Below, one piece after another: positions 55,919 through 63,861 of a DNA stretch of 64,000 nt; position 1 is the first letter of the stretch; each line of letters starts with the position of its first letter. The translations under genes were made by a program, and so were the position numbers. The notes beneath the pieces were generated by a model, which searched no databases, was not told the origin of the DNA, and saw only the letters and a program-made list of their open reading frames with translations. Source of the DNA: Cellulomonas endophytica (GTDB lineage: Bacteria > Actinomycetota > Actinomycetes > Actinomycetales > Cellulomonadaceae); contig NZ_RWJX01000002.1 in assembly GCF_004123805.1 (NCBI RefSeq), forward strand, positions 85,447 through 149,446. The letters run 5' to 3'.

Positions 55919-56652
55919 AGCCAGCCGCTGCGGGCCGCCTTCACGCCCGCCTCGAACCGGGAGCGCGCGCCCAGGACCGTCATGACGGCGGCCATCCGCC
56001 GCCGGACGGTGCGGGTGGACACGCCCAGCTGCTTCGCCGCGACCTCGTCGGTGACGCCCGCCGCCATCACCTCGAGGATCTCGCGGACGGTGGACTCGGC
56101 CAGCAGGTCGTCCGGGCCCGTCCCGACCCGCTGCGCGGAGCGCCACAGCGAGGCGAACTGCAGGTAGAAGCTCTGCACCACCGCCGGCTCGGTCGAGACG
56201 AGGTAGGGCGGCGCCAGGGTGTCGGGCTCGACGGCCACCGCGACGGTGCGGCGGTCGAACAGGATCATCCGGTGCGGCACCCGCACCGCGACGCGCACCT
56301 GGGCGCCGGCGGCGGCGAACTCGGTGAGGTAGCGCATGACCTCGGGCCGCCGCACGGAGTCGGCCTGGTAGACGACGGGGCCCGCGCGACCGGACGAGAT
56401 GAGCGCGACGTCGTCCTCCCAGGAGCTGCGCAGGGTCGTGACGTCGTACTGGCCGCCGGGCAGCGCGCTCCAGATGGACCGCCGGGCGCCGCGCGCCTCG
56501 TCCTCGAGCCGCACGGACAGCGCCTCGAGGTCGTCGTAGCGCAGGATCGACCCCCGGGCGGCCGCGGAGCGGATGCGCCGGGCCTCCGCCTCCCCGCCGA
56601 GGACGGGCTCGCGCTCGAGCACGGCCATCGCCGCGCCCTCCGCGTCCGTCAT
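55915..56652 (-). CDS. LuxR-type HTH transcriptional regulator with PLD/TrmB-like sensor domain
   Basis: Regulator of 245 residues. The C-terminal 60 residues contain a LuxR-like helix-turn-helix: ILEVMAAGVTDEVAAKQLGVSTRTVRRRM. Residues 55-170 look like the effector domain found in TrmB/PLD-like actinobacterial regulators, with SIWSALPGGQYDVTTLRSSWEDD and VRVAVRVPHRMILFDRRTVAVAVEPD. No receiver domain is present, so it senses a ligand rather than phosphate. ATG follows a GAGGGG site. It is convergent with a small exported peptide. Confidence 0.82.
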   Translation of the reverse strand: MTDAEGAAMAVLEREPVLGGEAEARRIRSAAARGSILRYDDLEALSVRLEDEARGARRSIWSALPGGQYDVTTLRSSWEDDVALISSGRAGPVVYQADSVRRPEVMRYLTEFAAAGAQVRVAVRVPHRMILFDRRTVAVAVEPDTLAPPYLVSTEPAVVQSFYLQFASLWRSAQRVGTGPDDLLAESTVREILEVMAAGVTDEVAAKQLGVSTRTVRRRMAAVMTVLGARSRFEAGVKAARSGWL

Positions 56653-56774
56653 CGCCGACCCCTCCGCGCCGGGCGGCCCCGCGCGCGCCCCTGCGGCGCA
56701 GTCTCGTCCCCGGGCGCGGGCCGCGGCAAACGCTGGCGTGCCGTGGCGGGGTGTCGCGCCGGCCGCCGGCCGGC

Positions 56775-57323
56775 TCAGGCCAACGGCAGCACCAGCGCGG
56801 TGCGCCACGCGGCCGGGTCGACGCCGCCCGCGGGGTCCGTGAGGTAGACCTCCCAGAAGTCGCCGCGCGCCGGGCCGGCGTGCTCGGCGCGCCAGCGCTC
56901 GAGCCGCTGCCACGCGGCCGCCAGCCCGTCGTAGGGGCCGACGTGCTCCGTGGTGAGGGCGGGCCCGCCGGGACGCTCCACGACCACGACCTCGAGGGCG
57001 GGCCGGTCGTCCCCCGCCGCACCGGCGGCGTCCGGGGCCGGGTCGTCGGTGCCCTCCGCGGCCGGCACGGGCGCGAGCGGCCCGACGGGCACGCCCACGA
57101 CCGGGAACGCCGCCGACACGTCGAAGGCCCCGCCGGGCATGCCGTGGTACCACGCCAGCGCCGGCCCGGCGGGCTCCGCGCCCGCCCGCTGCAGCGCGAC
57201 GAGGACGGCGCGGTAGGCCGTGTCGAAGAACTCCGGGAGCCCGTCGGCCGGGACCGTGCGGCGGGCGGTGGCGAGAAGGGCCGGCGGCTCGTCCGAGAGC
57301 CGCACCGGCGGGGCGTCCGTCAT
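56775..57323 (-). CDS. GyrI-like small-molecule-binding protein
   Basis: Protein of 182 residues with the GyrI/SOUL-like fold. FFDTAYRAVLVALQRAG, PALAWYHGMPGGAFDVSAAF and the C-terminal LTTEHVGPYDGLAAAWQRLERW with DFWEVYLTDPA are typical of GyrI-like proteins, which bind hydrophobic compounds. An acidic Ala/Asp insert of about 20 residues interrupts the middle. The ATG overlaps the SDR stop (ATGA), so the two are co-translated. No attached DNA-binding domain. Confidence 0.85.
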   Translation of the reverse strand: MTDAPPVRLSDEPPALLATARRTVPADGLPEFFDTAYRAVLVALQRAGAEPAGPALAWYHGMPGGAFDVSAAFPVVGVPVGPLAPVPAAEGTDDPAPDAAGAAGDDRPALEVVVVERPGGPALTTEHVGPYDGLAAAWQRLERWRAEHAGPARGDFWEVYLTDPAGGVDPAAWRTALVLPLA

Positions 57324-58297
57324 GCCCCCGACCGTAGCCACCGCGGCGCGCCCGCGGGGACGGGCGGCAGGTCCGGGTAGGTGACACCCGTGAGGCGCTC
57401 GCTGCGCTCCCACAGGCCGCGCGCCGTCGCGTCGTCCTGCGCCCGCGCCGAGGGGTGCACGCGGGTCGGGGCCCCGCGCTGCTCGAAGCGGCCGTCGGGG
57501 CCGTAGAGGGCGCCGCCGGGCACGTCCGGCATCGTCGCCGCGTACAGGGAGGGCAGGGCGCCGGCCTCGTCGGACTGCTCCAGCCGCCCCTGCAGCCACC
57601 GGTAGCCGGAGGCGACGACGGGCGGCAGGCCCGCCGTGAAGCCCGCCGAGAGGTTGGAGGAGGCGAACCCGGGGTGCGCCGCGACCGCCACGACGGGGTC
57701 GCCGTGCGCGCGCAGCCGACGGTCGAGCTCGCGGACGAACAGCAGGTTGGCGAGCTTGCTCTGCCCGTAGGCGCGCCACGGGGAGTACCGGCGCCGCTGG
57801 AACATGAGGTCGTCGAGCCGGACGCGGCCGAACCGGTGCGCGTTCGACGACACGACGACCACCCGTGCGAAGGGCGCCTGGCGCAGGGCGGGGAGCAGCC
57901 GCCCGACGAGGGCGAAGTGCCCGAGGTGGTTCGTGCCGAGCTGCCGCTCGAAGCCGTCCCGGGTGGTGCCGCGCGGCACCGCCATGACGCCGGCGTTGGC
58001 GACGAGCAGGTGCAGCGGCGCGTCGCCCCAGCCCTGCGCGAGCGCCTCGACGGAGCGCAGGTCCGCGAGGTCGAGGTCGACGAGGCCGGCGGCACGGCCC
58101 GTCTCGGCGAGCACGCGCTCCTGCGCCGCGCGCCCGCGCGCCCGGTCGCGGCACGCCAGCACGACCTCCGCGCCGTGCGCCGCCAGCGCGACCGCCGTCC
58201 GCAGGCCGAGGCCGCTGTTCGCCCCCGTCACGAGCGCGCGCTGCCCGTCGAGGGAGGGGATGTCGGCGGCGGACCAGGGGTGCGGGCGGCTCGGCAT
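57320..58297 (-). CDS. Short-chain dehydrogenase, retinol-dehydrogenase-like
   Basis: Extended SDR of about 325 residues. Cofactor motif TGANSGLG near 27, LDLADLRSV, VANAGVMA near 95, catalytic VVSSNAHR and YGQSKLAN, then HPGFASSNL. The pattern resembles the human retinol dehydrogenase/WW-oxidoreductase type common in actinobacteria. The ATG has no ribosome site; TAGGTT (58305-58310, minus strand) ends seven bases upstream, suggesting a leaderless message. Stop overlaps the GyrI-like gene. Confidence 0.9.
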   Translation of the reverse strand: MPSRPHPWSAADIPSLDGQRALVTGANSGLGLRTAVALAAHGAEVVLACRDRARGRAAQERVLAETGRAAGLVDLDLADLRSVEALAQGWGDAPLHLLVANAGVMAVPRGTTRDGFERQLGTNHLGHFALVGRLLPALRQAPFARVVVVSSNAHRFGRVRLDDLMFQRRRYSPWRAYGQSKLANLLFVRELDRRLRAHGDPVVAVAAHPGFASSNLSAGFTAGLPPVVASGYRWLQGRLEQSDEAGALPSLYAATMPDVPGGALYGPDGRFEQRGAPTRVHPSARAQDDATARGLWERSERLTGVTYPDLPPVPAGAPRWLRSGA

Positions 58298-58372
58298 GCC
58301 GGTCAACCTACGGTCGGCCCGCCCCGCCCGCCCGCCGCGCGCGGGACCGCGCCGGGGCGGGGCCCGGGAGCG

Positions 58373-59305
58373 TCAGCGCGCCCCGACGCGCTCCAGCACC
58401 TCGATGAAGGGCCCGTCGTCGACGAGGCGCAGGGAGCCGTCGGCTCCGATCCCCGCGATGCGGCGCAGGGAGTCGTCGCGCCACCAGTAGACGGCCGGCG
58501 ACACCGGGCCCGCGCCCGACGCGTGGTAGCGCACGGCCAGGTCGGCCATCACCGCGAGCGCCTCCCGGGCGTCGGGCCCGTCGACGGGGTGCAGCAGCAG
58601 GTCGTGCCGGTCCGGCACCGCGACGAGCACGCCGTCGGGGTAGCGGCGCTCGCCGTGCACGCGCTGGAGCACGTCCCGCAGGACGAGGACCTTGCTCGCG
58701 ACGAGGGGCGACGCACCCGACAGGAGCACGACCTCCTCGCGCCGGCGCAGACGCGTGACGCCGTCGACGGGGTCGCGCAGCAGGTTCTCCAGCGCCGCGC
58801 GGTGGAGGCGTGCGGCGCCGCGCCGCTCGACGTCGGCGTCCCGCAGCACGGGGCCGGCCGGCCCCTCGTCCGACGTGCCGGGGAGCACGAGCACCTCGAG
58901 CAGGTCGTCGGCCACCGGCCGGGCGTAGGCCAGACCCTCGGCGGCGAGGTCGGCGCCGACGAGGCCGCGCGGCACGACCCGCAGGGACACCGCGGCGAGC
59001 AGCGCCTCGTCGGAGAGCTCGTCCGGCCCGGCGGGCGGCGCGAGCAGGGCCGCCACCTCCCGCTCGACGACCCGCCGCCACCGCAGCCGCGGACCGGCCG
59101 CGCGGCACGCCGCGACGACGGGGCGCAGCGGGTAGAGCGTGCCGTCGGTGCCGGCGAGGTGGTCGGGGTTGACGATCGTCCGGCGGCCGGCGCGGGCGAG
59201 CGCCTCGGCCGCCAGCCGTCGCACCAGGTCCGCCTCGTCGCGCGTCATCGCGCGGAACGTGGCGTCGGGCGAGCCCCCTGCGGTGTTGCGTACGAACAGT
59301 GCCAT
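58373..59305 (-). CDS. Hypothetical protein, YtpQ/DUF1444-like in C-terminal part
   Basis: Not firmly recognised. 310 residues, no signal or membrane helices. The C-terminal part PDGVLVAVPDRHDLLLHPVDG and REALAVMADLAVRYHASGAGP recalls DUF1444 proteins of Firmicutes, while the N-terminal half (TRDEADLVRRLAAEALARAG, NPDHLAGTDGTLYPLRPVVAA) has no match I can name. Function unknown. ATG follows GGAGGTGCACG. Divergent from the AzlC gene, with a dyad between. Confidence 0.65.
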   Translation of the reverse strand: MALFVRNTAGGSPDATFRAMTRDEADLVRRLAAEALARAGRRTIVNPDHLAGTDGTLYPLRPVVAACRAAGPRLRWRRVVEREVAALLAPPAGPDELSDEALLAAVSLRVVPRGLVGADLAAEGLAYARPVADDLLEVLVLPGTSDEGPAGPVLRDADVERRGAARLHRAALENLLRDPVDGVTRLRRREEVVLLSGASPLVASKVLVLRDVLQRVHGERRYPDGVLVAVPDRHDLLLHPVDGPDAREALAVMADLAVRYHASGAGPVSPAVYWWRDDSLRRIAGIGADGSLRLVDDGPFIEVLERVGAR

Positions 59306-59368
59306 CGTGCACCTCCGTCGAGGAGTGTCACCTCTGCCGGCGGCCCGGCGCAGGGCGACGGGCGGACA

Positions 59369-59426
59369 TCACCCGCTCGCCGCGGGTGAAACCCGGCTTG
59401 ACGTCCGGCCCGGGGGACGGCACCGT
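59369..59426 (+). promoter_or_regulatory. Dyad and promoter upstream of azlC
   Basis: TCACCCGC (59369-59376) pairs with GCGGGTGA (59382-59389) around a five-base loop, a possible operator. TTGACG (59398-59403) and CACCGT (59421-59426) are 17 apart; the -10 ends six bases before the GTG, with no ribosome site. Confidence 0.45.
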
Positions 59427-59432
59427 CCCGGC

Positions 59433-60152
59433 GTGCCCGCCGCCCGCAGCGACCGCGACCTGCTGCGCGACGTCGCCCTCGTCTGCGCGGCCGACGGCGT
59501 CGTCGCCGTGGCGTTCGGCGCGCTGGCGGTGACGGTCGGGCTGCCCGCCTGGGTGCCGGTGGTGATGTCCGTCGTCGTGTTCGCGGGCGGCGCCCAGCTG
59601 CTCGTCGTCGGGCTGCTCGCCGCCGGCGCCGGGCCCGTGGCGGCCGCTCTCGGCGGGGTGCTGGTGAACCTGCGCCTGCTCCCGCTCGCCTTCGCGGTCG
59701 GGGACGTGCTGCGCGGCCCGGCCGCCCGGCGCCTGCTGGGCAGCCACCTCGTGACGGACGAGTCCGTCGCGATCGCCCTGGCGCAGCCCGACGACCGGCG
59801 CCGGCGGACCGCGTTCTGGGCGATGGGCCTCGGGCTCTTCGTCGTGTGGAACCTCGGCGTGCTGCTCGGCACGCTCGGCGGGCGCGCGCTGGGCGACCGC
59901 GCCGGGGAGCTGTCGGCCGCGCTGGGCCTCGACGCGGCCTTCCCCGCCGTGCTCCTCGCGCTCGTCGTGCCCGCGCTGCGCCGGCCCGCCGTGCGCCGCG
60001 CCGCGCTGGCGGGCGCCGCCGTGGCCCTGGCGGCGTCGACGGTGCTGCCCCCGGGGCTGCCCGTGCTGCTCGCGCTCGTCGGGGTGCTGCTCGCCCTGCG
60101 CTCGCCCGAGGACGCCCGGCCGGGCGACGCCGCGCGGGGGGACGTGCCGTGA
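59433..60152 (+). CDS. azlC: AzlC-family branched-chain amino acid exporter subunit
   Basis: Large subunit of the AzlCD exporter, 239 residues with about seven helices. VALVCAADGVVAVAFGALAV and PVVMSVVVFAGGAQLLVVGLLAAG, then LVNLRLLPLAFAVGDVL and SHLVTDESVAIAL are family landmarks in order. It exports branched-chain or azaleucine-type amino acids across the membrane. The GTG start lies just after a promoter-like TTGACG-17-CACCGT. Overlaps azlD as GTGA. Confidence 0.93.
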   Translation: MPAARSDRDLLRDVALVCAADGVVAVAFGALAVTVGLPAWVPVVMSVVVFAGGAQLLVVGLLAAGAGPVAAALGGVLVNLRLLPLAFAVGDVLRGPAARRLLGSHLVTDESVAIALAQPDDRRRRTAFWAMGLGLFVVWNLGVLLGTLGGRALGDRAGELSAALGLDAAFPAVLLALVVPALRRPAVRRAALAGAAVALAASTVLPPGLPVLLALVGVLLALRSPEDARPGDAARGDVP

Positions 60153-60469
60153 GCACCGCCGGGCTCGTGGCCACGCTCGCCGCGCTGGCGGTCGGGACCT
60201 TCGCGCTGCGCGTCGTCGGCGGGCTGCTGCGCGACCGCGTGGACCCCTCGCCGCGCGCGCTGCGCCTGCTGGAGGTCGCGGCGGTCACCGTGCTCACGGC
60301 CCTCGTCGCGACGAGCGCGCTCCTCGAGGGCGGCGGCCCCGCGGGCGTGGCACGGCCGGCGGGGGTCGCGGTCGGCGGCCTGCTGGCGGTCCGGCGCGCG
60401 CCGTTCGTCGTCGTCGTCCTCGCGGCGGCCGCGACCACTGCGCTCCTGCGCCTCCTCGGCGTCCCGTAG
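60149..60469 (+). CDS. azlD: AzlD-family small exporter subunit
   Basis: Small membrane subunit of 106 residues with four helices: LVATLAALAVGTFALRVVGGL, a middle pair around LEVAAVTVLTALVATSALLE and a last helix VVVVLAAAATTALLRLLG. The length and the Arg/Val patterns match AzlD (BrnE-like). It is translated from the azlC stop codon, as in other AzlCD operons. Partner of AzlC in amino-acid export. Confidence 0.93.
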   Translation: MSTAGLVATLAALAVGTFALRVVGGLLRDRVDPSPRALRLLEVAAVTVLTALVATSALLEGGGPAGVARPAGVAVGGLLAVRRAPFVVVVLAAAATTALLRLLGVP

Positions 60470-60480
60470 CCGGCGCCGGG

Positions 60481-60533
60481 ACGCGCGGGGACGCGGCTGG
60501 ACGCGCGGGGGACGCGCGGGGGAAGCGCGGGGG
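60481..60533. repeat. GC-rich tandem repeat
   Basis: Five adjoining 10-11-base units based on ACGCGCGGGGG (the second, ACGCGGCTGG, is degenerate), between the azlD stop and the MFS stop. Confidence 0.7.
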
Positions 60534-60549
60534 ACGCCGGGCGACGGCG

Positions 60550-61992
60550 TCAGGGCCGGGCCGCCCCCGCGTCGGTGGCGCCGTCGCGACGGCGGACGAG
60601 GTCCACGACCCCCACGACGAGCGCGAGGGCCGACAGGCCGATGGTCGCGCGCAGCCCGATGGCGGCGCCGGCGGCCGCGTCGCCGCCCCGGGCCGCGCCG
60701 AAGTACAGCGCCCCGACGAGCGCGACCCCCGCGGCGGTGCCGAGGCGCTGCCCCGTCTGCAGCACGCCCCCGGCCGCGCCGGCCTGCTCCACGGGCACGG
60801 CGGCGAGCGTGAGGGTCTGGTTCGGCGAGATGACGAGGCCGCTGCCCAGGCCCGCGACCAGCAGCGGCACGGCCGTGAGCAGCCCCGTGCGCGCGGAGCC
60901 CTCGGAAGCGCTCAGCACGAGGTCCGTGACGACCACGCCGACGACGAACACGACCAGGCCCGTGACGACGACCTGCCGCCCGCGCCGGTGGACGAGGCGC
61001 CCGCCGATCGCGGCGGAGGCCGCGGAGCCGACGGCGAAGGGCGTGATGGCCAGCCCGGCCTGCAGCGGCGTGTAGCCCAGCCCGTTCTGGAAGAAGAGGG
61101 TGAGCACGAAGAAGATGCCGGTGAACCCGGAGAAGTACAGGAGGGCGAGCAGCGCCCCGCTGGCGTAGCCCGGCCGGCGGAAGAGGGACAGCCGCACCAT
61201 CGGCGTCCGGCCGCGCGCGTCGACCCGCCGCTCCCAGAGGGCGAACACGCCGAGCAGGAGCAGCCCGCCGACGAGCAGCACGACGTCGACCCCCTCCCAG
61301 CGCTCGGACACCAGCGGCCACAGCACGCCGACGACCCCCGCCCCGAGCAGCAGCGCACCCACGGGGTCGAGGTCCCCCACGGAGGTGCGGCGCCGGGCCG
61401 GCCCGAGGTAGCGCAGCGAGAGCGCGATGGCCAGGGCGCCGACGGGCAGGTTGACGAGGAACACCCACCGCCAGCCCTGCTCGGGGCCGAGCAGCGCGAT
61501 GAGCACCCCGCCGAGGACCGGGCCGATGGCGGTGGAGATGCCGATGGTCGTGCCCAGGCGCCCGAAGGCGCGGCCCCGCTCCGCCCCGCGGAACAGCTCC
61601 TGGATGAGGCCCGAGACCTGCGGGTTGATGATCCCGCCGCCGACGCCCTGGACGAGCCGGGCGACGACGAGCCACGCCGCGCTCGGGGCGAGACCCGCCG
61701 CGAGGCTGGCGGCCGTGAAGACCGCGACGCCGAGGATGAACACCGACCGCCGGCCGCGGGCGTCGCCGAGGCGCCCGGCCGCGACGAGCACGATGCCGAA
61801 GCTCAGCGCGTAGCCCGAGACGACCCACTGCAGCGCCGACTCCGACGCCCCGAGCGCGTCGCGGATGGACGGCAGCGCGACGTTGACGATGCTGACGTCG
61901 AGCAGCGTCATGAAGCCGGCGGCCAGGCACACGCTCAGCGCGCGCCAGCGGCGGGGGTCGGGGGCCGGGGTGCCCCGGGGAGGGGTGCTCAT
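60550..61992 (-). CDS. MFS drug exporter, DHA2 family
   Basis: Multidrug/H+ antiporter of 480 residues with 13-14 helices. SVCLAAGFMTLLDVSIVNVALP is motif D1-like, GRLGDARGRRSVFILG is motif A and GTTIGISTAIGPVLGGVL is motif C. LTLFFQNGLGYTPLQAGL marks the C-terminal half. A TAGGGT on the minus strand ends nine bases before the ATG. Unlike the other DHA2 gene in the window it has no adjacent regulator. Substrate unknown. Confidence 0.93.
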   Translation of the reverse strand: MSTPPRGTPAPDPRRWRALSVCLAAGFMTLLDVSIVNVALPSIRDALGASESALQWVVSGYALSFGIVLVAAGRLGDARGRRSVFILGVAVFTAASLAAGLAPSAAWLVVARLVQGVGGGIINPQVSGLIQELFRGAERGRAFGRLGTTIGISTAIGPVLGGVLIALLGPEQGWRWVFLVNLPVGALAIALSLRYLGPARRRTSVGDLDPVGALLLGAGVVGVLWPLVSERWEGVDVVLLVGGLLLLGVFALWERRVDARGRTPMVRLSLFRRPGYASGALLALLYFSGFTGIFFVLTLFFQNGLGYTPLQAGLAITPFAVGSAASAAIGGRLVHRRGRQVVVTGLVVFVVGVVVTDLVLSASEGSARTGLLTAVPLLVAGLGSGLVISPNQTLTLAAVPVEQAGAAGGVLQTGQRLGTAAGVALVGALYFGAARGGDAAAGAAIGLRATIGLSALALVVGVVDLVRRRDGATDAGAARP

Positions 61993-62177
61993 CTCGTCGG
62001 GACCCTACGTCCGCCCCCGTCCCCGGGCCCGGCGGGAGGCGGTGCGGTGAACGGGTGCTGCAGCGGCCGGGCGGCGCGCCGCGTCCCGCGGCGGGAGGGC
62101 CGCGCGTCGCCGCGCCGGTGCAGCGTTCCTCCACGGCGATCGCGATCGCGGGGGGTCGGGCCGACCGCCCGGGGCCG

Positions 62178-62999
62178 TCAGTCCGTGTCGGGGTCGCGGC
62201 CCGTGCGGTGGCCGTCCTCGAGGGCGTCGATCCGCGCCAGGTCGTCCCCGTCCAGCGTGAAGCCCAGGACGTCGAGGTTCTCGACGAGGCGCGCCGGCGT
62301 CACCGACTTCGGGATGACCGCGACGTCGTGCTGCAGGTGCCAGCGCAGGACGACCTGCGCGGGGCTGCGCCCGAGCCGCCGCCCGATCTCCCCGAGCACG
62401 GGGTGGTCGAGGAGGCCGCCGCGCGCGAGCGGGCTCCACGCCTGCGTGACGATCCCGCGCTCGGCGTGGAAGGCCCGCAGCGCCCTCTGGGGCAGGCGGG
62501 GGTGCAGCTCGACCTGGTTGAGGACGGGCCACTCGCCCGTCTCGTCGTGGAGCCGCTGCAGGTGGTGCGCGTGGAAGTTCGAGACGCCCACGGCCCGGAC
62601 GCGGCCGGCGTCGCGCAGCTCGAGCAGCGTCCGCCAGGTCTCGACGTAGAGGTCGCGCGAGGGGACCGGCCAGTGCACGAGGTAGAGGTCGAGGACGTCC
62701 AGGCCGAGGCGCTCGGAGCTGGCGTCGAAGGCCCGCAGGGTGCGCTCGCGGCCGTGGTCGTCGTTCCAGAGCTTCGTCGTCACGACCACCTCGTCGCGCG
62801 CCAGCCCGGAGCCGCGCACCGCGGCGCCGACCTCGGCCTCGTTGCCGTAGAGCGTGGCGGTGTCGACCGCGCGGTAGCCCACCCGCAGCGCCTCGCGCAC
62901 GACGGTCCCGGCCTGCCCGGCGGGCACCTTGTAGACGCCGAGGCCGACCCGCGGCAGGGCCAGGTCGTCCGTCAGCGCGACGGCGGGCACGGATACCAC
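62178..62999 (-). CDS. Aldo/keto reductase, 2,5-diketo-D-gluconate reductase-like
   Basis: AKR5-type reductase of 273 residues. Catalytic Asp and Tyr in AVDTATLYGNE, Lys in VVTTKLWND, His in LVHWPVP. Cofactor segment VIPKSVTPARLVENLDVLGF is the family signature, and GVSNFHAHHLQRL is the active-site loop. A GAGGAG site precedes the chosen GTG; upstream in-frame residues run into the neighbouring intergenic region. Reduces small carbonyls with NADPH; exact substrate unknown. Confidence 0.93.
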   Translation of the reverse strand: MVSVPAVALTDDLALPRVGLGVYKVPAGQAGTVVREALRVGYRAVDTATLYGNEAEVGAAVRGSGLARDEVVVTTKLWNDDHGRERTLRAFDASSERLGLDVLDLYLVHWPVPSRDLYVETWRTLLELRDAGRVRAVGVSNFHAHHLQRLHDETGEWPVLNQVELHPRLPQRALRAFHAERGIVTQAWSPLARGGLLDHPVLGEIGRRLGRSPAQVVLRWHLQHDVAVIPKSVTPARLVENLDVLGFTLDGDDLARIDALEDGHRTGRDPDTD

Positions 63000-63095
63000 G
63001 GCTCTCCTCGGGTCGGCACTCCGGCGTCGACCGGTCGGGCCGACGCCCCGACCCTGCCACAGCCCTCCCCGGTCGCGGGACGCGCGCCGCGGGGG

Positions 63096-63107
63096 TAGGC
63101 AGAGGGC
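63096..63107 (+). promoter_or_regulatory. -10 element directly before a small acidic gene
   Basis: TAGGCA (63096-63101) ends six bases before the ATG at 63108. The AGAGGG that follows is too close to the start to be a normal ribosome site. Confidence 0.4.
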
Positions 63108-63332
63108 ATGACGGAGCAGACGCCCGACGAGGGCACCAGCATCGCCTCGGCGACCGCGGGGGGCACCGCCAACCCGCGCCTGGGCACCACGGAGTCGGCC
63201 ACGGACCACGACACCGCCGACCCCGCCTCCGACCCCCGGCTGCCGGACCCCGGCGAGCTCGACGGCAACGACATGGAGCGCCTCGAGGACCCGTTCACCA
63301 CGGCGCGCCCCGGCGACATCGGCCGCTCCTGA
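63108..63332 (+). CDS. Small acidic hypothetical protein
   Basis: Not recognised. 74 residues, rich in Asp, Glu, Thr, Pro and Gly with almost no hydrophobic core, so probably disordered. ELDGNDMERLEDPFTTARPGD at the C-terminus is the only part with a clear pattern. Small acidic Thr/Asp-rich proteins of this kind are common in Micrococcales-type genomes. It precedes a second acidic gene on the same strand. Confidence 0.65.
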   Translation: MTEQTPDEGTSIASATAGGTANPRLGTTESATDHDTADPASDPRLPDPGELDGNDMERLEDPFTTARPGDIGRS

Positions 63333-63405
63333 CGCCGGCGCCCGGGGGCGCCGCCCCCCGGGGCCGCACGCACGACACCACCGCCCGCACGTCGAGGAGG
63401 ACACC

Positions 63406-63759
63406 ATGGCGACCACCGACCCCTACCTGCCGCGGCAGGACGCCGACGTCGAGACGCCGGCCGCGGACCCGTCGCAGGGCGCGCCCGACCCCGCCCCCGG
63501 GTTCGGCGTGGGCGACGACGCCGTCCCCGCCACCGGCGGACCCAGCGCCGCCGACCGGCTCGCGGCCGAGGGGCTGCGCGGCGAGGTCGGCGCCACGGAC
63601 GACGTCGAGGGCGAGCGCGGCGACACGCTCGCTGACGGGTTCGAGGACGACGACGAGCGCCACGACGCGGTCGGCGACGGCCGCGGCTTCGTCGACGGTC
63701 CCGACGCGGACGACGACGGGCTCGGCCCGATCAACGCCGCCGCCCGCGGCCCGGTCTGA
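63406..63759 (+). CDS. Acidic hypothetical protein
   Basis: Not recognised. 117 residues, strongly acidic (EDDDERHDAVGDGRGFVDGPD, DADDDGLGP) and Gly/Ala/Pro-rich, with no signal peptide or membrane segment. A GGAGGACACC site precedes the ATG. It lies 73 bases after a similar small acidic gene and ends 13 bases before a strong palindrome, so the two may be one transcript. Confidence 0.7.
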   Translation: MATTDPYLPRQDADVETPAADPSQGAPDPAPGFGVGDDAVPATGGPSAADRLAAEGLRGEVGATDDVEGERGDTLADGFEDDDERHDAVGDGRGFVDGPDADDDGLGPINAAARGPV

Positions 63760-63772
63760 CGGCCACGCCGCA

Positions 63773-63812
63773 CGACAGGGGCCCGGGTGCACGTGCACCC
63801 GGGCCCCTGTCG
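63773..63812. terminator. 40-base perfect palindrome near right edge
   Basis: CGACAGGGGCCCGGGTGCAC (63773-63792) is followed by its exact reverse complement (63793-63812). It lies between convergent ends and is followed by CGTCCGG, like the palindrome at 42191-42230. Confidence 0.8.
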
Positions 63813-63861
63813 CGTCCGGGCCGTCCGGGCCGTCCGGGCCGTCCTGCGGCCCGGGGCCGCG

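Noticed and set aside
60481..60533. CRISPR-like array
   Set aside because: Units are only 10-11 bases and contiguous, with no spacers.
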